This document shows positions 46,148 through 53,989 of a DNA stretch of 64,000 nt, piece after piece. The translations under genes and the position numbers were made by a program. Below the pieces are notes generated by a model. The model was not told the origin of the DNA. It saw nothing but the letters and a program-made list of their open reading frames with translations, and searched no databases. Within the stretch, counting starts at the first letter, position 1. The number at the start of each line of letters is the position of its first letter. The stretch is from Bifidobacterium saguini DSM 23967 (GTDB taxonomy: Bacteria; Actinomycetota; Actinomycetes; Actinomycetales; Bifidobacteriaceae): positions 221,653-285,652 of the forward strand of contig NZ_JGZN01000006.1 in NCBI RefSeq assembly GCF_000741715.1, read 5' to 3'.

Positions 46148-46530
46148 ACAAGACGAAAACGATCCTGCACGCCGACTACGCGAGCGGCGCCACGCTCACC
46201 GGCCCCATCCAAGTGGATGAAGGCAACATCTACATCGCATTGGACGGCACCACGGGCCTGTGCGTGCAGCATCACGACGGGCGGCTCGCACCCGGCATCG
46301 TCGCCATCCGCTCCGGAACGACGCTCACCGTGCCGGTCCCGACCCATCCGGGCTTGTGGGTCGACACGTCAGACTGGAAATGGTTCGTGTTCCCCAGACC
46401 ATCCGGCCTGTGGGCGAGCATGTTCGGCACGGACGACAGGTGGGTGGAACCCGATCCACCCATTTCGGTCACGGATCCATCGTTCACCGAATGCGGGCCA
46501 TTCCACCCCTACCGGCCGGAGGAACCATGA
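46135..46530 (+). CDS. Hypothetical protein
   Basis: A 131-aa beta-rich protein (TILHADYASGATLTGPIQVDEGNIYIALDGTTGLCVQHHDG). GGAGG lies about 10 nt before the ATG. Overlaps both neighbours. Family not recognised. Confidence 0.55.
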   Translation: MAVLNKTKTILHADYASGATLTGPIQVDEGNIYIALDGTTGLCVQHHDGRLAPGIVAIRSGTTLTVPVPTHPGLWVDTSDWKWFVFPRPSGLWASMFGTDDRWVEPDPPISVTDPSFTECGPFHPYRPEEP

Positions 46531-46877
46531 TGGACGGATTCACACTGCTGCCCGCGCCGAAACGAACCATGCAAGCCATTCCGGAACCTCCAAGCTCCGC
46601 GCTCGAGAATCCGCAGCGTTTCCACGACTGGATCAAGGCCGTCTATGAAACCCACGCATGGGAGGAGTACGGCGACGGCATCAAGGCATGGAGCCGGTGG
46701 TGCCGGAAGCACGCCGCACCCCTGCTGGGCGACCTGGATACCGGATCCCGCAACAGGCTGATCCTCATGTTCCAAGGGGATATGCCGACCCGCTGGCTGG
46801 CCGCCGTATTCGAAGTCCGTGGCGTCACGGTCGGAACCGTGATCCGCCGAACACGCAAGACAAGGAGCAAAGCATGA
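46527..46877 (+). CDS. Hypothetical protein
   Basis: A 116-aa helical, basic protein (FHDWIKAVYETHAWEEYGDGIKAWSRWCRKHAAPLLGDLD). No motif recognised; ends in a basic tail. ATGA overlaps on both sides. Confidence 0.55.
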   Translation: MMDGFTLLPAPKRTMQAIPEPPSSALENPQRFHDWIKAVYETHAWEEYGDGIKAWSRWCRKHAAPLLGDLDTGSRNRLILMFQGDMPTRWLAAVFEVRGVTVGTVIRRTRKTRSKA

Positions 46878-47266
46878 AAGGATTGGACCTGCATTTCGGC
46901 GAATACGGGGAGACCACTCTCTCATTCACCCCGGGAGCCGCACCGGGAGACCAGCAGCCCACGTTGAAAATCACCCTCGACGAAGACACATACTACCTAT
47001 ACGAACGCGACTGGCGGCCGCTGCTCGACCTGCTGAAGACCATGGACCGGTACGACCATGACTATCAGGCAAGCCCATACGCGGCCATGATCAAGGCATT
47101 GAACATCGCCGAACTCGCCCTGCACCGGGGGGTATGCGACACCTACACGGATAAGAACCATTGCGACGAACGCAACAGCCTGAACCAGGCGGTCGCGTTC
47201 ATCGAACTCGCGCAATGCGCAGTGGACGAAGCCTACAAGCGCCACAAAACCACGGAAACACAATGA
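46874..47266 (+). CDS. Hypothetical protein
   Basis: A 130-aa acidic protein: beta-rich start (LDLHFGEYGETTLSFTP) and a helical second half. AAGGAG precedes the ATG. Function unknown. Confidence 0.55.
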   Translation: MKGLDLHFGEYGETTLSFTPGAAPGDQQPTLKITLDEDTYYLYERDWRPLLDLLKTMDRYDHDYQASPYAAMIKALNIAELALHRGVCDTYTDKNHCDERNSLNQAVAFIELAQCAVDEAYKRHKTTETQ

Positions 47267-47622
47267 CCGGGCATTGGGTGGAGGACGAGACCCCTCCTGT
47301 CATCCTCATGGACACGCGCACCCCGCCCATGTGGGATGGGGTCAGCATGGAATGGCTCGACTGGACACCACCCCTGACCGGCTTCCTGTGCGCCAACAAC
47401 GATCTGCTGAAAACCAGCATCTGTCCGAAATGCCGGCACCCGTGGCAGCCCTGGTGGACGCGAGGCCATGAAAACGGCTGGAAGCTCAAACATCACAGCC
47501 GTCTGCAGGTGGACCTGGAACGCTGCGGATGGTGCAACCTCACCCTGGCCATCAGCCGATGGGAGAGCCAAGAACCACAGGAATGGGTGCTGGACGAAAA
47601 CGACTACAAGGAACAGCCATGA
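47263..47622 (+). CDS. Zinc-ribbon hypothetical protein
   Basis: A 119-aa Trp-rich protein with two Cys pairs, CPKC (about residue 54) and CGWC (about 88), fitting one zinc ribbon. Function unknown. Confidence 0.6.
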   Translation: MTGHWVEDETPPVILMDTRTPPMWDGVSMEWLDWTPPLTGFLCANNDLLKTSICPKCRHPWQPWWTRGHENGWKLKHHSRLQVDLERCGWCNLTLAISRWESQEPQEWVLDENDYKEQP

Positions 47623-47864
47623 GCCGGCACTACAAGATCATCAAACAAGGAAGAACCATGACGGCGCGCACGTTCCTCCTCCCATGCCTGTGGCTCGTCG
47701 AAACCGACTGCCCCGCACCCAGAGGATACGAAGGGCCGATCCTCTCACTCCACCGATACGGACACGCATGGGGGCTGAGCCCGTCGAACGCGTTCAAAGA
47801 AGCCGACCGGCAGATCGGGCTCAGCATCAACGAATACGAGAAATGGATGGAGAAGGAAGCCTGA
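47619..47864 (+). CDS. Small hypothetical protein
   Basis: An 81-aa protein (MSRHYKIIKQGRTMTARTFLLPCLWLVETDCPAP), last in the string begun at 45,432. ATG at 47,658 is a possible shorter start. Function unknown. Confidence 0.5.
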   Translation: MSRHYKIIKQGRTMTARTFLLPCLWLVETDCPAPRGYEGPILSLHRYGHAWGLSPSNAFKEADRQIGLSINEYEKWMEKEA

Positions 47865-47933
47865 GCATCGGAAGACAATCAGGGCCGGATGAGGTTCTTC
47901 TCGATTTGGGCCGCTGCGTTGTGATGACGGTTG

Positions 47934-48374
47934 TCATCTCGCCCCCTCGCCATCGGAGACTTCGGGAGCGGAGCGACGCCTGAACAAGGCGTCTTGGCCG
48001 CCGTCACCGGAATCGGGCATAATCCCGCGTCGGGAGCGGCACAGCCCCCATCTCCAGATGTCGAGCGAGGTCGCGGAACCCGGAAGACCGGTGATGCTGC
48101 ATTCCACCTCCTCGGATGCGGTCTCCGGCATCAGGAGAGATAGCGGGGATACCTCCAGGGCCAAGGCAAGCGCCGTCAGGTCATCCACCGTGACCCGGCG
48201 GAGCCCTATCTCGATGTTACGCAGCTGCGTATGGACGATGGGGTGGCCAGCAGCCGCCAAACGCCCGGCGAGCGTCCTGTATGAAAGGCCCAACGCCTTC
48301 CTGTATCTGGCAACGTTCGCGGCGACGATGCTTCCCGTGGCCTCGATTTCCCTCTGCGTCATGCAATCCATCAT
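47934..48374 (-). CDS. XRE-family repressor
   Basis: A 146-aa protein with a Cro/C1-type HTH at about residues 18-75 (NVARYRKALGLSYRTLAGRLAAAGHPIVHTQLRNIEIGLRRVTVDDLTALALALEVSPLSLLMP). ATG at 48,362 is another possible start. It is divergent from an excisionase-like gene, with a palindrome in the shared promoter region, so it is probably the local repressor. Confidence 0.75.
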   Translation of the reverse strand: MMDCMTQREIEATGSIVAANVARYRKALGLSYRTLAGRLAAAGHPIVHTQLRNIEIGLRRVTVDDLTALALALEVSPLSLLMPETASEEVECSITGLPGSATSLDIWRWGLCRSRRGIMPDSGDGGQDALFRRRSAPEVSDGEGAR

Positions 48375-48410
48375 AGGGCACCGATATCGAACGGTCGATG
48401 TGTGAGCTAT

Positions 48411-48453
48411 TTGACAATTGACCACCAATGTAATGTATGTAATATAGTTACAT
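48411..48453 (+). promoter_or_regulatory. Promoter and palindromic operator
   Basis: TTGACA at 48,411-48,416 is followed by AT-rich DNA. ATGTAA-TATAG-TTACAT (48,437-48,453) is an inverted repeat that shares the TGTAA/TTACA half-site with the operator at 53,181. AAGGGGG then serves the gene at 48,486. Confidence 0.6.
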
Positions 48454-48485
48454 GTGTTATTTATTTAGTTACTTAAGGGGGATTG

Positions 48486-48677
48486 ATGGAGGACATCCAG
48501 CTGATCAGCCGTTCAGACGCCGCGAAAATGATGGGGAAAACGCCGGGATACCTTGCGACGATGGCCTACCGGAAGAAGGGTCCACGCTTCATACGAATGT
48601 CCCGCAGGTGCGTGATGTACGACCCGAACGATGTACGCCAATGGATCGAGTCGCACAAGGTGGAAACCGAGGAGTAG
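48486..48677 (+). CDS. Excisionase/MerR-like DNA-binding protein
   Basis: A 63-aa protein with the AlpA/excisionase winged-helix pattern: ISRSDAAKMMGKTPGYLATMAYRKKGPRFIRMSRRCVMYDPNDVRQWIESH. Such proteins act as recombination directionality factors or as transcription activators of mobile elements. No integrase is adjacent. AAGGGGG gives good spacing to this ATG. Confidence 0.8.
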   Translation: MEDIQLISRSDAAKMMGKTPGYLATMAYRKKGPRFIRMSRRCVMYDPNDVRQWIESHKVETEE

Positions 48678-48680
48678 CCC

Positions 48681-48785
48681 ATGCCACGGCAGAAGAACGC
48701 CGGTGCCAGAGGCGATGACACCGGCGTGGCAACGCCCATGGATGATGGACGTTTCGAGCTGAACGGGGTGGCCTGCGGACTGTAG
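48681..48785 (+). CDS. Possible very small protein
   Basis: A 34-aa frame 3 nt after the excisionase-like stop (MPRQKNAGARGDDTGVATP). No independent support beyond position and start; it may not be expressed. Confidence 0.3.
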   Translation: MPRQKNAGARGDDTGVATPMDDGRFELNGVACGL

Positions 48786-48818
48786 AGCCGTCAGGACGCG
48801 TTCAAGGAAGAGACAATC

Positions 48819-49652
48819 ATGACTAAAACGATTACGGCGGTCGATGTGGAGTGCGCTCTCGTGGAACGCTATCGGCGTGACGGTCTCGGCTACTGGCCAC
48901 AGCCCGAGGTGGTCGACGTGAACGGCGACCGGCTCCGATTGGACGGGGTGAGCCTGAACATCGACTGGCGGAACAACATGTGGATCAGCGGCTACGAGGT
49001 GAAGGTCAGCCGTTCCGATTTCCTACGCGACGCGAAATATCTGCGCTACAAGGATTACGTGGATGATCTGACTTTGGTGTGTCCGGCGCGCATGATCGAC
49101 CGGGATGAGATACCGGAGCCGGTGGGTCTCCTGTGGTTTTACCCGGATGCGCCGGCGGGCCGCCCCCGGTTGAAGTACCGGCGCAAACCCGACCCCAGCG
49201 GCGGGGACACGCGCCAGATTGAACACCGCCTGCTGAAGCAGCTGGCGCAGCGGATCACGTACGGGGAGAGGCCCGGCCGGTACGGACGGTTCGACAGTGC
49301 GAGACAGTACGTGGAGCAGAAACGCGAACTGGATGACGTGGGCGACATGCTGGGCACCATGCTCGCCAGACGCGTGCAGGAGCTGGAACGCCGGCTGGAT
49401 CCCACGATGATGCGCCGCATGGAACAGCAGTCCGAAGCATACGGACGACTGGTGGAGATCCTCAACCGGCATGGTTTCGACCAGGTCAGCCGCTGGTATC
49501 GCGACGACAGGCCGTTGGACGGCCAGCTGGAGGCGTTGGACAAGGCGCTGGATCACCTGGTCCCGACCGACACTATCGACGGGGAGACGAAACGCCTCAT
49601 CAGGGACGTCGAATACCTGCGCCGGAAACTGGGGCTCGAAGACGGGGAATGA
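48819..49652 (+). CDS. MmcB-like PD-(D/E)XK nuclease-fold protein
   Basis: A 277-aa protein whose first 110 residues resemble the MmcB/DUF1052-type nuclease fold: LNIDWRNNMWISGYEVKVSRSDFLRDAKYLRYKDYVDDLTLVCPARMIDRDEIPEPVGLLWF. Here E-V-K after a preceding Asp fits the PD-(D/E)XK catalytic core. The second half (170-275) is a charged coiled coil. Known relatives are DNA-repair or phage proteins; a nicking or repair role is inferred. GGAAGAG precedes the ATG. Confidence 0.7.
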   Translation: MTKTITAVDVECALVERYRRDGLGYWPQPEVVDVNGDRLRLDGVSLNIDWRNNMWISGYEVKVSRSDFLRDAKYLRYKDYVDDLTLVCPARMIDRDEIPEPVGLLWFYPDAPAGRPRLKYRRKPDPSGGDTRQIEHRLLKQLAQRITYGERPGRYGRFDSARQYVEQKRELDDVGDMLGTMLARRVQELERRLDPTMMRRMEQQSEAYGRLVEILNRHGFDQVSRWYRDDRPLDGQLEALDKALDHLVPTDTIDGETKRLIRDVEYLRRKLGLEDGE

Positions 49653-49748
49653 GTGTCGGAAGCCGGGGTGGGCATCGATGGGATTCGGTGTTCGCCCCGG
49701 TTTTTCGATTGCGTGACGCCCACCTCAACAGTGCAATGCATTCCCGTT

Positions 49749-49777
49749 TTGACAATACACCGCAAACGATGTATTAT
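49749..49777 (+). promoter_or_regulatory. Sigma-70-type promoter
   Basis: TTGACA (49,749-49,754), exactly 17 bp, TATTAT (49,772-49,777), followed by AAAGGAGG (49,793-49,800). A near-consensus promoter for the three-gene run that follows. Confidence 0.85.
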
Positions 49778-49806
49778 GAGATGTATTGGCGGAAAGGAGG
49801 CCGATG

Positions 49807-50220
49807 ATGGCGCTCACCTACATCACCTACAAATGCGGCCACGAGGACCGCATCCAGATCTACGGCACCAACGTTCACGGCGAACGCGACCGCAAGGCCG
49901 CTTGGTACAACACCATCGACTGCCCCGAATGCAGGAAGGCCAACGCCGCCCGATGGTGCGCCGAACACGGCTGCGCCCCATTGGAAGGCAGCCCGAAGCA
50001 GGTAGCATGGGCCGAGACCATCCGATTCGAGGCCATCGCCGGACTTGAAACCCTCTACGAGGAGATGCAGGCCAATAACCCGCCCGAAACCGTATCGGAG
50101 AACGCGCGCAGCGTCATCCGACAGGCCAAGGGGGAGACCCGCGCAGTCTGGTGGATCGACAACCGCGACACCCCCAGCGTGCGCGAGGCCGCCAGCCATT
50201 ACCGCGACAATCGACGTTGA
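49807..50220 (+). CDS. Zinc-binding hypothetical protein
   Basis: A 137-aa protein with a Cys/His cluster: YKCGHED, then CPEC and RWCAEHGC, enough for one zinc site. The start at MALTYITYKCGHED is 6 nt from AAAGGAGG; the TTG at 49,786 lies before that site and can be excluded. Function unknown; such proteins are common in actinobacterial mobile elements. Confidence 0.7.
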   Translation: MALTYITYKCGHEDRIQIYGTNVHGERDRKAAWYNTIDCPECRKANAARWCAEHGCAPLEGSPKQVAWAETIRFEAIAGLETLYEEMQANNPPETVSENARSVIRQAKGETRAVWWIDNRDTPSVREAASHYRDNRR

Positions 50221-50251
50221 AACAATCCGATCAAGCGAAGGAGCCGAAACG

Positions 50252-50920
50252 ATGATGATCACTTTAGCCGAATACGCCGCCGTCCACGGGAAGGCGCCCG
50301 TCTCCGTACGCCAGATGATAGCGCGCGGAAGCCTCAGGACCGCGGAGAAGGTCGCAGGCAACTGGATGATCGACGCGGACGAACCGTATCCCGACAACCG
50401 GCGTAAGGGCGACGGATTCGAGATGAGACACGGCATGTACGTGGTAGACGAGATCGCCTACCCCAAGGGGGCGATCATACCCGTGTACGTGCGCATCGGA
50501 GCCGACTGGTACCGCAAGGAGAAGAGCCTGCTCGGCATCAGCCCCACCAACCCGGCACCCACATGGACGCCGAACCCGTTCCGGAACGGGACCCGAAAGG
50601 AGCCCCTGGCATGGCTGTTCGCGATCGACGTGTACGGATGCGTGCCTCGCGACACCGATCATGTCCGCAAACACACGGGCCGCAGCGTCACCACAGCCGA
50701 ACTCGACCGCATCAGGGAGAAGACCGGTATGAAACCGCTTGGCGAGCGGGAATCCGTGCGCGGCGCCCACTACGGGCCCGAATACGCGTTCACGATTCGC
50801 GAGGCGTTCTACGAGCTGGAGGACGACGAGACCGCGCAACGGCTCGCGGACGGACTCCGGCGGCTCGGCATCGAAGCCGACCACTGCATGCCCCGCACCA
50901 TCGGCATCCGCATCGACTGA
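50252..50920 (+). CDS. Hypothetical protein with excisionase-like N-terminal HTH
   Basis: A 222-aa protein. Residues 1-50 (MITLAEYAAVHGKAPVSVRQMIARGSLRTAEKVAGNWMIDADEPYPDNR) have the MerR/excisionase winged-helix pattern. The remaining 170 residues are of unknown fold. GAAGGAG precedes the ATG; a second ATG follows at once. Confidence 0.65.
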   Translation: MMITLAEYAAVHGKAPVSVRQMIARGSLRTAEKVAGNWMIDADEPYPDNRRKGDGFEMRHGMYVVDEIAYPKGAIIPVYVRIGADWYRKEKSLLGISPTNPAPTWTPNPFRNGTRKEPLAWLFAIDVYGCVPRDTDHVRKHTGRSVTTAELDRIREKTGMKPLGERESVRGAHYGPEYAFTIREAFYELEDDETAQRLADGLRRLGIEADHCMPRTIGIRID

Positions 50921-50934
50921 AGGAGACGTGGATC

Positions 50935-51441
50935 ATGAGCGAGCAAACATGCGTGATCTGCGGCGGAAGGATAGACAAACCGGGACGCAAGACATGCGGC
51001 CGGGAATGCTACCGAATCCTGCGCGCACAGGTCAACAAGAAGACCAACCACAAAGGGCAGAAGCACTCGGCCGAGGCGCGCGCGAGGAACCTGCAGCGGC
51101 TCAGAGCTGCAGCCGAGAAAAACCGGCAGGCCATCATGGCCGACCCCGCCTCGCAACGCGGCCCCCAGCACCGCGAAGCCGAGGACTGGATCCTCATCAC
51201 ACCGGAAGGGGACCGCATCCACGTGCACAACCTGCTCGACTGGGCGCGCGAGAACGCGGACCTGTTCGGCAAACGCCCCGGAGACGACCACGACGCGCAG
51301 GTCATCGGCTCCGGCTTCGGCAACGTGAAACGATCCCTGCTCGGATCGAAGAAGCCGCCCGTACGCTCCTACAAAGGATGGAGCCTCGAAATCGACGGAT
51401 GCTCATACATGCAGGCCAAACCGGAATCGAACGGCGCGTGA
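50935..51441 (+). CDS. Zinc-ribbon protein with homing-endonuclease-type DNA-binding modules
   Basis: A 168-aa protein: an N-terminal zinc ribbon (CVICGGRIDKPGRKTCGRECYR), a NUMOD3-like segment (NHKGQKHSAEARARNLQRLR) and a C-terminal region like the intron-nuclease repeat (VHNLLDWARENADLFG ... GFGNVKRSLLG ... VRSYKGWSLE). These modules usually sit beside an HNH or GIY-YIG nuclease, but no nuclease motif is present. It may be a stand-alone DNA-binding protein. AAGGAG precedes the ATG. Confidence 0.6.
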   Translation: MSEQTCVICGGRIDKPGRKTCGRECYRILRAQVNKKTNHKGQKHSAEARARNLQRLRAAAEKNRQAIMADPASQRGPQHREAEDWILITPEGDRIHVHNLLDWARENADLFGKRPGDDHDAQVIGSGFGNVKRSLLGSKKPPVRSYKGWSLEIDGCSYMQAKPESNGA

Positions 51442-51623
51442 GACCGGTCCGGCATGCGCGCCCGTCGCCGACATCAAACATGAACGCGGCGAAATACTGA
51501 CTGCCATTTGCAAGACGGGGAAGTCGGAGCGGGGCGGGGAATCGCGATTCCATGGAACAGCTTCCGATCCGGAGGAAAAATCCCATCCATGAGTCCTGAA
51601 AGAATAATTCACGCCCGAATGTT

Positions 51624-51674
51624 ACGTCGACGCCCCGCGTACCCCTGTCACAGGGGTACGCGGGGCGTCGACGT
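51624..51674. terminator. 24-bp perfect hairpin between convergent operons
   Basis: Perfect 24-bp arms (ACGTCGACGCCCCGCGTACC... and complement) with a TCA loop, between a plus-strand gene ending at 51,441 and a minus-strand gene ending at 51,722. Probably a bidirectional terminator. Confidence 0.85.
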
Positions 51675-51721
51675 TTCGGTTATTGGTCGAAGCCAATGAA
51701 TCTCGATCCGTCTCGGGGCCC

Positions 51722-52231
51722 TTATTCATTTTTTCCTGAGCGTGTCATACGGATGCCGAGCCCCGGGTCGACGATGGTATCCGACCTGGTGGTCTGGGCT
51801 CTCAGGGCCAGACGCGCCACGTCGTCGCGCAACGCGCGCTGGGCGTCGTTCAGATGCTGGTCGTCCCACCATTCCACGGCGGAGTCATCGCTGTCCGGAT
51901 CGTCCGCCAGGGCGAAGAACCGTTCGGCGAGGAGGTCCCGTATGGTGTCCTCCACGAATTCGGCCGGCGTGCCGGCACGGGTCTCCCGGTCCGAGGTGAT
52001 GTCCCAGCCGGCTTCGACAGGCTCGCTGTCGAAGCGTTTGCGCATGCGCCACAATGTGGTGCGGGTCAAGCCGGTGGCGATCGTGAGACGGCTGTAGTCC
52101 GCGCCCTGCGCGAAAGCGGTCTTGATGAGCCGTTCGCGTTCCAGATCGGCCTGCCGGGTCTGTTCGGCGAGTTTGTTGTGCAGCTCCCAGTTATCGAGGA
52201 GACGGTCGATGGTGTCGTTGAGGTCGCTCAT
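51722..52231 (-). CDS. Helix-turn-helix protein of the Cse2-like operon
   Basis: A 169-aa protein. The start MSDLNDTIDRLLDNWELHNKL overlaps the upstream stop (ATGA). An HTH lies at about residues 43-66 (YSRLTIATGLTRTTLWRMRKRF), and the C-terminal half is acidic and helical. Third gene of a three-gene minus-strand operon. Could regulate the operon or assist the Cse2-like protein; unknown. Confidence 0.65.
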   Translation of the reverse strand: MSDLNDTIDRLLDNWELHNKLAEQTRQADLERERLIKTAFAQGADYSRLTIATGLTRTTLWRMRKRFDSEPVEAGWDITSDRETRAGTPAEFVEDTIRDLLAERFFALADDPDSDDSAVEWWDDQHLNDAQRALRDDVARLALRAQTTRSDTIVDPGLGIRMTRSGKNE

Positions 52232-52860
52232 TGTTCCTCCCGTATCTCGTGTCGGTTTTCCGTCTGATAGTCGCGCATCCATCGGAGCATCACGCTCCCT
52301 GCCGCGGCCTTCCCCTGGTGGAGGTGGGCCAGGTCGAGGGCCATGCGCGTGTAGTCGAATCCCAGATGCCGGGCGTGCAGGAGTCTCACGCAGTGCAGGA
52401 GGTCATGGTACCCGCCGCCGTCCGGATCGTTGAGCAGGTGGCGGCATGTGGCCGTCATCCGCGCGGCCGCCAGCCGTTCGTTGGGATGCATGAGCCGCCG
52501 GTATTCTCTCATCGCTTGGGCGAACGTGGTACGGGAATCGATCGCCGCGATCAGCGTGGAGGCGTCGCCGGGGGATTGCGCGTGGTTTGAGAGCAGGCAC
52601 ATGGTCTGCCATGCGGCGATCCCGTATGGTTCGGGCATCGGCTGTTGCTGGTCCCATTCGACCCATTCGAGGACGATGGGGTCGAGCGTGCACGGCAGCG
52701 GATTATGGGACAGCCTGCGCAGCAGTCCCATGGCGAGACGCTCGCTCCCGTCACCGCGTACGAGCCCCTTAGGGCGGATCCCGTTGGAACGCTGGCGTCC
52801 GCCTTCCAGCAGGTTCCTCACATGCAGGCGAGCGAGCCGTTGGAAACTCCGATCGTCCAT
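52228..52860 (-). CDS. Orphan Cse2/CasB-like protein
   Basis: A 210-aa protein. The C-terminal part reads ARMTATCRHLLNDPDGGGYHDLLHCVRLLHARHLGFDYTRMALDLAHLH...VMLRWMRDYQ and follows the Cse2 (CasB) pattern RFxxLLxxD...LxxRLRxxVxLLxxxxxxxDFxRLLxDLLxW...VxxRWAxxYY, as in the small subunit of type I-E Cascade. The N-terminal helical part is compatible. Start set at MDDRSFQRLARLHVRNLLE, 2 nt after the previous stop. No other cas gene or CRISPR array is in the window. Assignment by pattern recognition only. Confidence 0.65.
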   Translation of the reverse strand: MDDRSFQRLARLHVRNLLEGGRQRSNGIRPKGLVRGDGSERLAMGLLRRLSHNPLPCTLDPIVLEWVEWDQQQPMPEPYGIAAWQTMCLLSNHAQSPGDASTLIAAIDSRTTFAQAMREYRRLMHPNERLAAARMTATCRHLLNDPDGGGYHDLLHCVRLLHARHLGFDYTRMALDLAHLHQGKAAAGSVMLRWMRDYQTENRHEIREEQ

Positions 52861-52862
52861 GG

Positions 52863-53156
52863 TCAGCGATCCTGCCAGTTGTCGTCGATGAAGCAGCATG
52901 CCAGGGGGTTGCGGTTGGGGAACGGCCCGTAGCGGCGGACCGCCTCGAGCAGCACCGCGGCGTTGTGCTGGCTGATATGCCCTCCGTTCAGGCGCAGCAC
53001 CGCGCCCTCCGGGATACCGGTCGTCCAGTTGCAGTCCGAGGGCAGGCTGGCGAACGCGTTGCCGTCGATGTCGAAATAGTTCGAGATTCCCCTCGCCGTC
53101 CTGTTGGTCTCGCGTGCGATCCTGCGGGCGGCGGTGGTGACCGTGATGGCGTCCAT
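52863..53156 (-). CDS. Hypothetical protein, first gene of the Cse2-like operon
   Basis: A 97-aa protein (MDAITVTTAARRIARETNRTARGISNYFDIDGNAFASLPSD ... GGHISQHNAAVLLEAVRRYGPF). The N-terminal half could be a small HTH. GAGGAGG precedes the ATG. Family not recognised. Confidence 0.6.
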   Translation of the reverse strand: MDAITVTTAARRIARETNRTARGISNYFDIDGNAFASLPSDCNWTTGIPEGAVLRLNGGHISQHNAAVLLEAVRRYGPFPNRNPLACCFIDDNWQDR

Positions 53157-53180
53157 GACATCCTCCTCGTGTTGACGTCT

Positions 53181-53217
53181 GTAACTACATGTTACAGCAT
53201 GTAACATGATATTGCAA
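53181..53217 (-). promoter_or_regulatory. Promoter with overlapping palindromic operators
   Basis: CATGTTACA-GCA-TGTAACATG (53,188-53,208) is a perfect 9-bp-arm palindrome; GTAAC-TACAT-GTTAC (53,181-53,195) overlaps it. On the minus strand TTGCAA (53,212-53,217), 17 bp, TAACAT (53,189-53,194) form a likely promoter wholly covered by the operator, so the Cse2-like operon is probably tightly repressed. Confidence 0.7.
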
Positions 53218-53264
53218 GCGGAAACGCAGGTTCGTGGGATGTGGCGACGCCTATGGGAGGATTG

Positions 53265-53311
53265 TTGACTTCTCGCATTTTATGAGCATAATTATCATCA
53301 TGATTATGATG
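53265..53311 (+). promoter_or_regulatory. Promoter/operator of the toxin-antitoxin operon
   Basis: TTGACT (53,265-53,270) and an AT-rich -10 near 53,287-53,294, overlapped by CATAAT...ATTATG and CATCAT-GATT-ATGATG inverted repeats. This fits autoregulation by antitoxin binding. Confidence 0.6.
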
Positions 53312-53333
53312 CACTCGTAAGGAGGGTGATCGT

Positions 53334-53642
53334 ATGGCGGGAAGCATCATGTTAGATAACCTGGTGTCCGTGTCCGAACTCAGCCACGGCGGGGCCAGCC
53401 GCGCCATCGGAAGGGTCGGCGACGGCAATCCGGTGGTGGTCATGCGCAACAACAAGCCGGCCGCCGTCATCATCAGCCCCGACGAATACCGGCGCCTGAC
53501 CAAGACCGAGGAGGACTTCGCGCTCTACCTCGAAGCCATGGAGCGGACGCGCCACGACGACGGCGCACGGCTCACCGCCGAGGACGTGTTCGGACGGGGC
53601 TACAAGCCGGTCGATGACGGATACGAGCCGGAGTTCGAATGA
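53334..53642 (+). CDS. Phd/YefM-type antitoxin
   Basis: A 102-aa protein with the Phd/YefM DNA-binding fold in its first 65 residues (VSVSELSHGGASRAIGRVGDGNPVVVMRNNKPAAVIISPDEYRRL) and a C-terminal flexible tail that would wrap the toxin. It overlaps the toxin gene by 4 bp (ATGA), the usual antitoxin-first order. GGAGGG precedes the ATG. Confidence 0.88.
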   Translation: MAGSIMLDNLVSVSELSHGGASRAIGRVGDGNPVVVMRNNKPAAVIISPDEYRRLTKTEEDFALYLEAMERTRHDDGARLTAEDVFGRGYKPVDDGYEPEFE

Positions 53643-53971
53643 GCGGCTGGCATGTCGAATACACCAGGGCCGCGGCCAAGGACATCCGCAGACTGCACGA
53701 GCCGGTGAAAAGCCACGTATATCAGGCGCTGGCCAAGGTGAGCTCCAACCCGCTGCCGTTCACCGAAGGTGGATACGGCAAACCGTTGGGCAACAAGGCC
53801 GGCAACAACCTCACCGGACTGCTCAAGGTCAAGCTTCGCGGCGACGGCATCCGAATCGTATACCGGCTCGAACGCGTCGAACAGACCATGCTGGTCATCG
53901 TGGTATCGGTGCGCGACGACAACGCCGTATACGACGAGGCCGCGAGACGAATCGGCGGACAACGACGATAG
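53639..53971 (+). CDS. RelE/ParE-family toxin
   Basis: A 110-aa protein of the RelE/ParE superfamily: WHVEYTRAAAKDIRRLHEPVKSHVYQALAKVSSNP, then KPLGNKAGNNLTGLLKVKLRGDGIRIVYRLERVEQTMLVIVVSVRDDNAVYDEAARRI. The Arg-rich sheet and terminal acidic-aromatic residues fit an mRNA interferase rather than a gyrase toxin, but this is not certain. Probably stabilises the element. Confidence 0.88.
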   Translation: MSGWHVEYTRAAAKDIRRLHEPVKSHVYQALAKVSSNPLPFTEGGYGKPLGNKAGNNLTGLLKVKLRGDGIRIVYRLERVEQTMLVIVVSVRDDNAVYDEAARRIGGQRR

Positions 53972-53989
53972 GAAAGGGAACCCCGGCGA

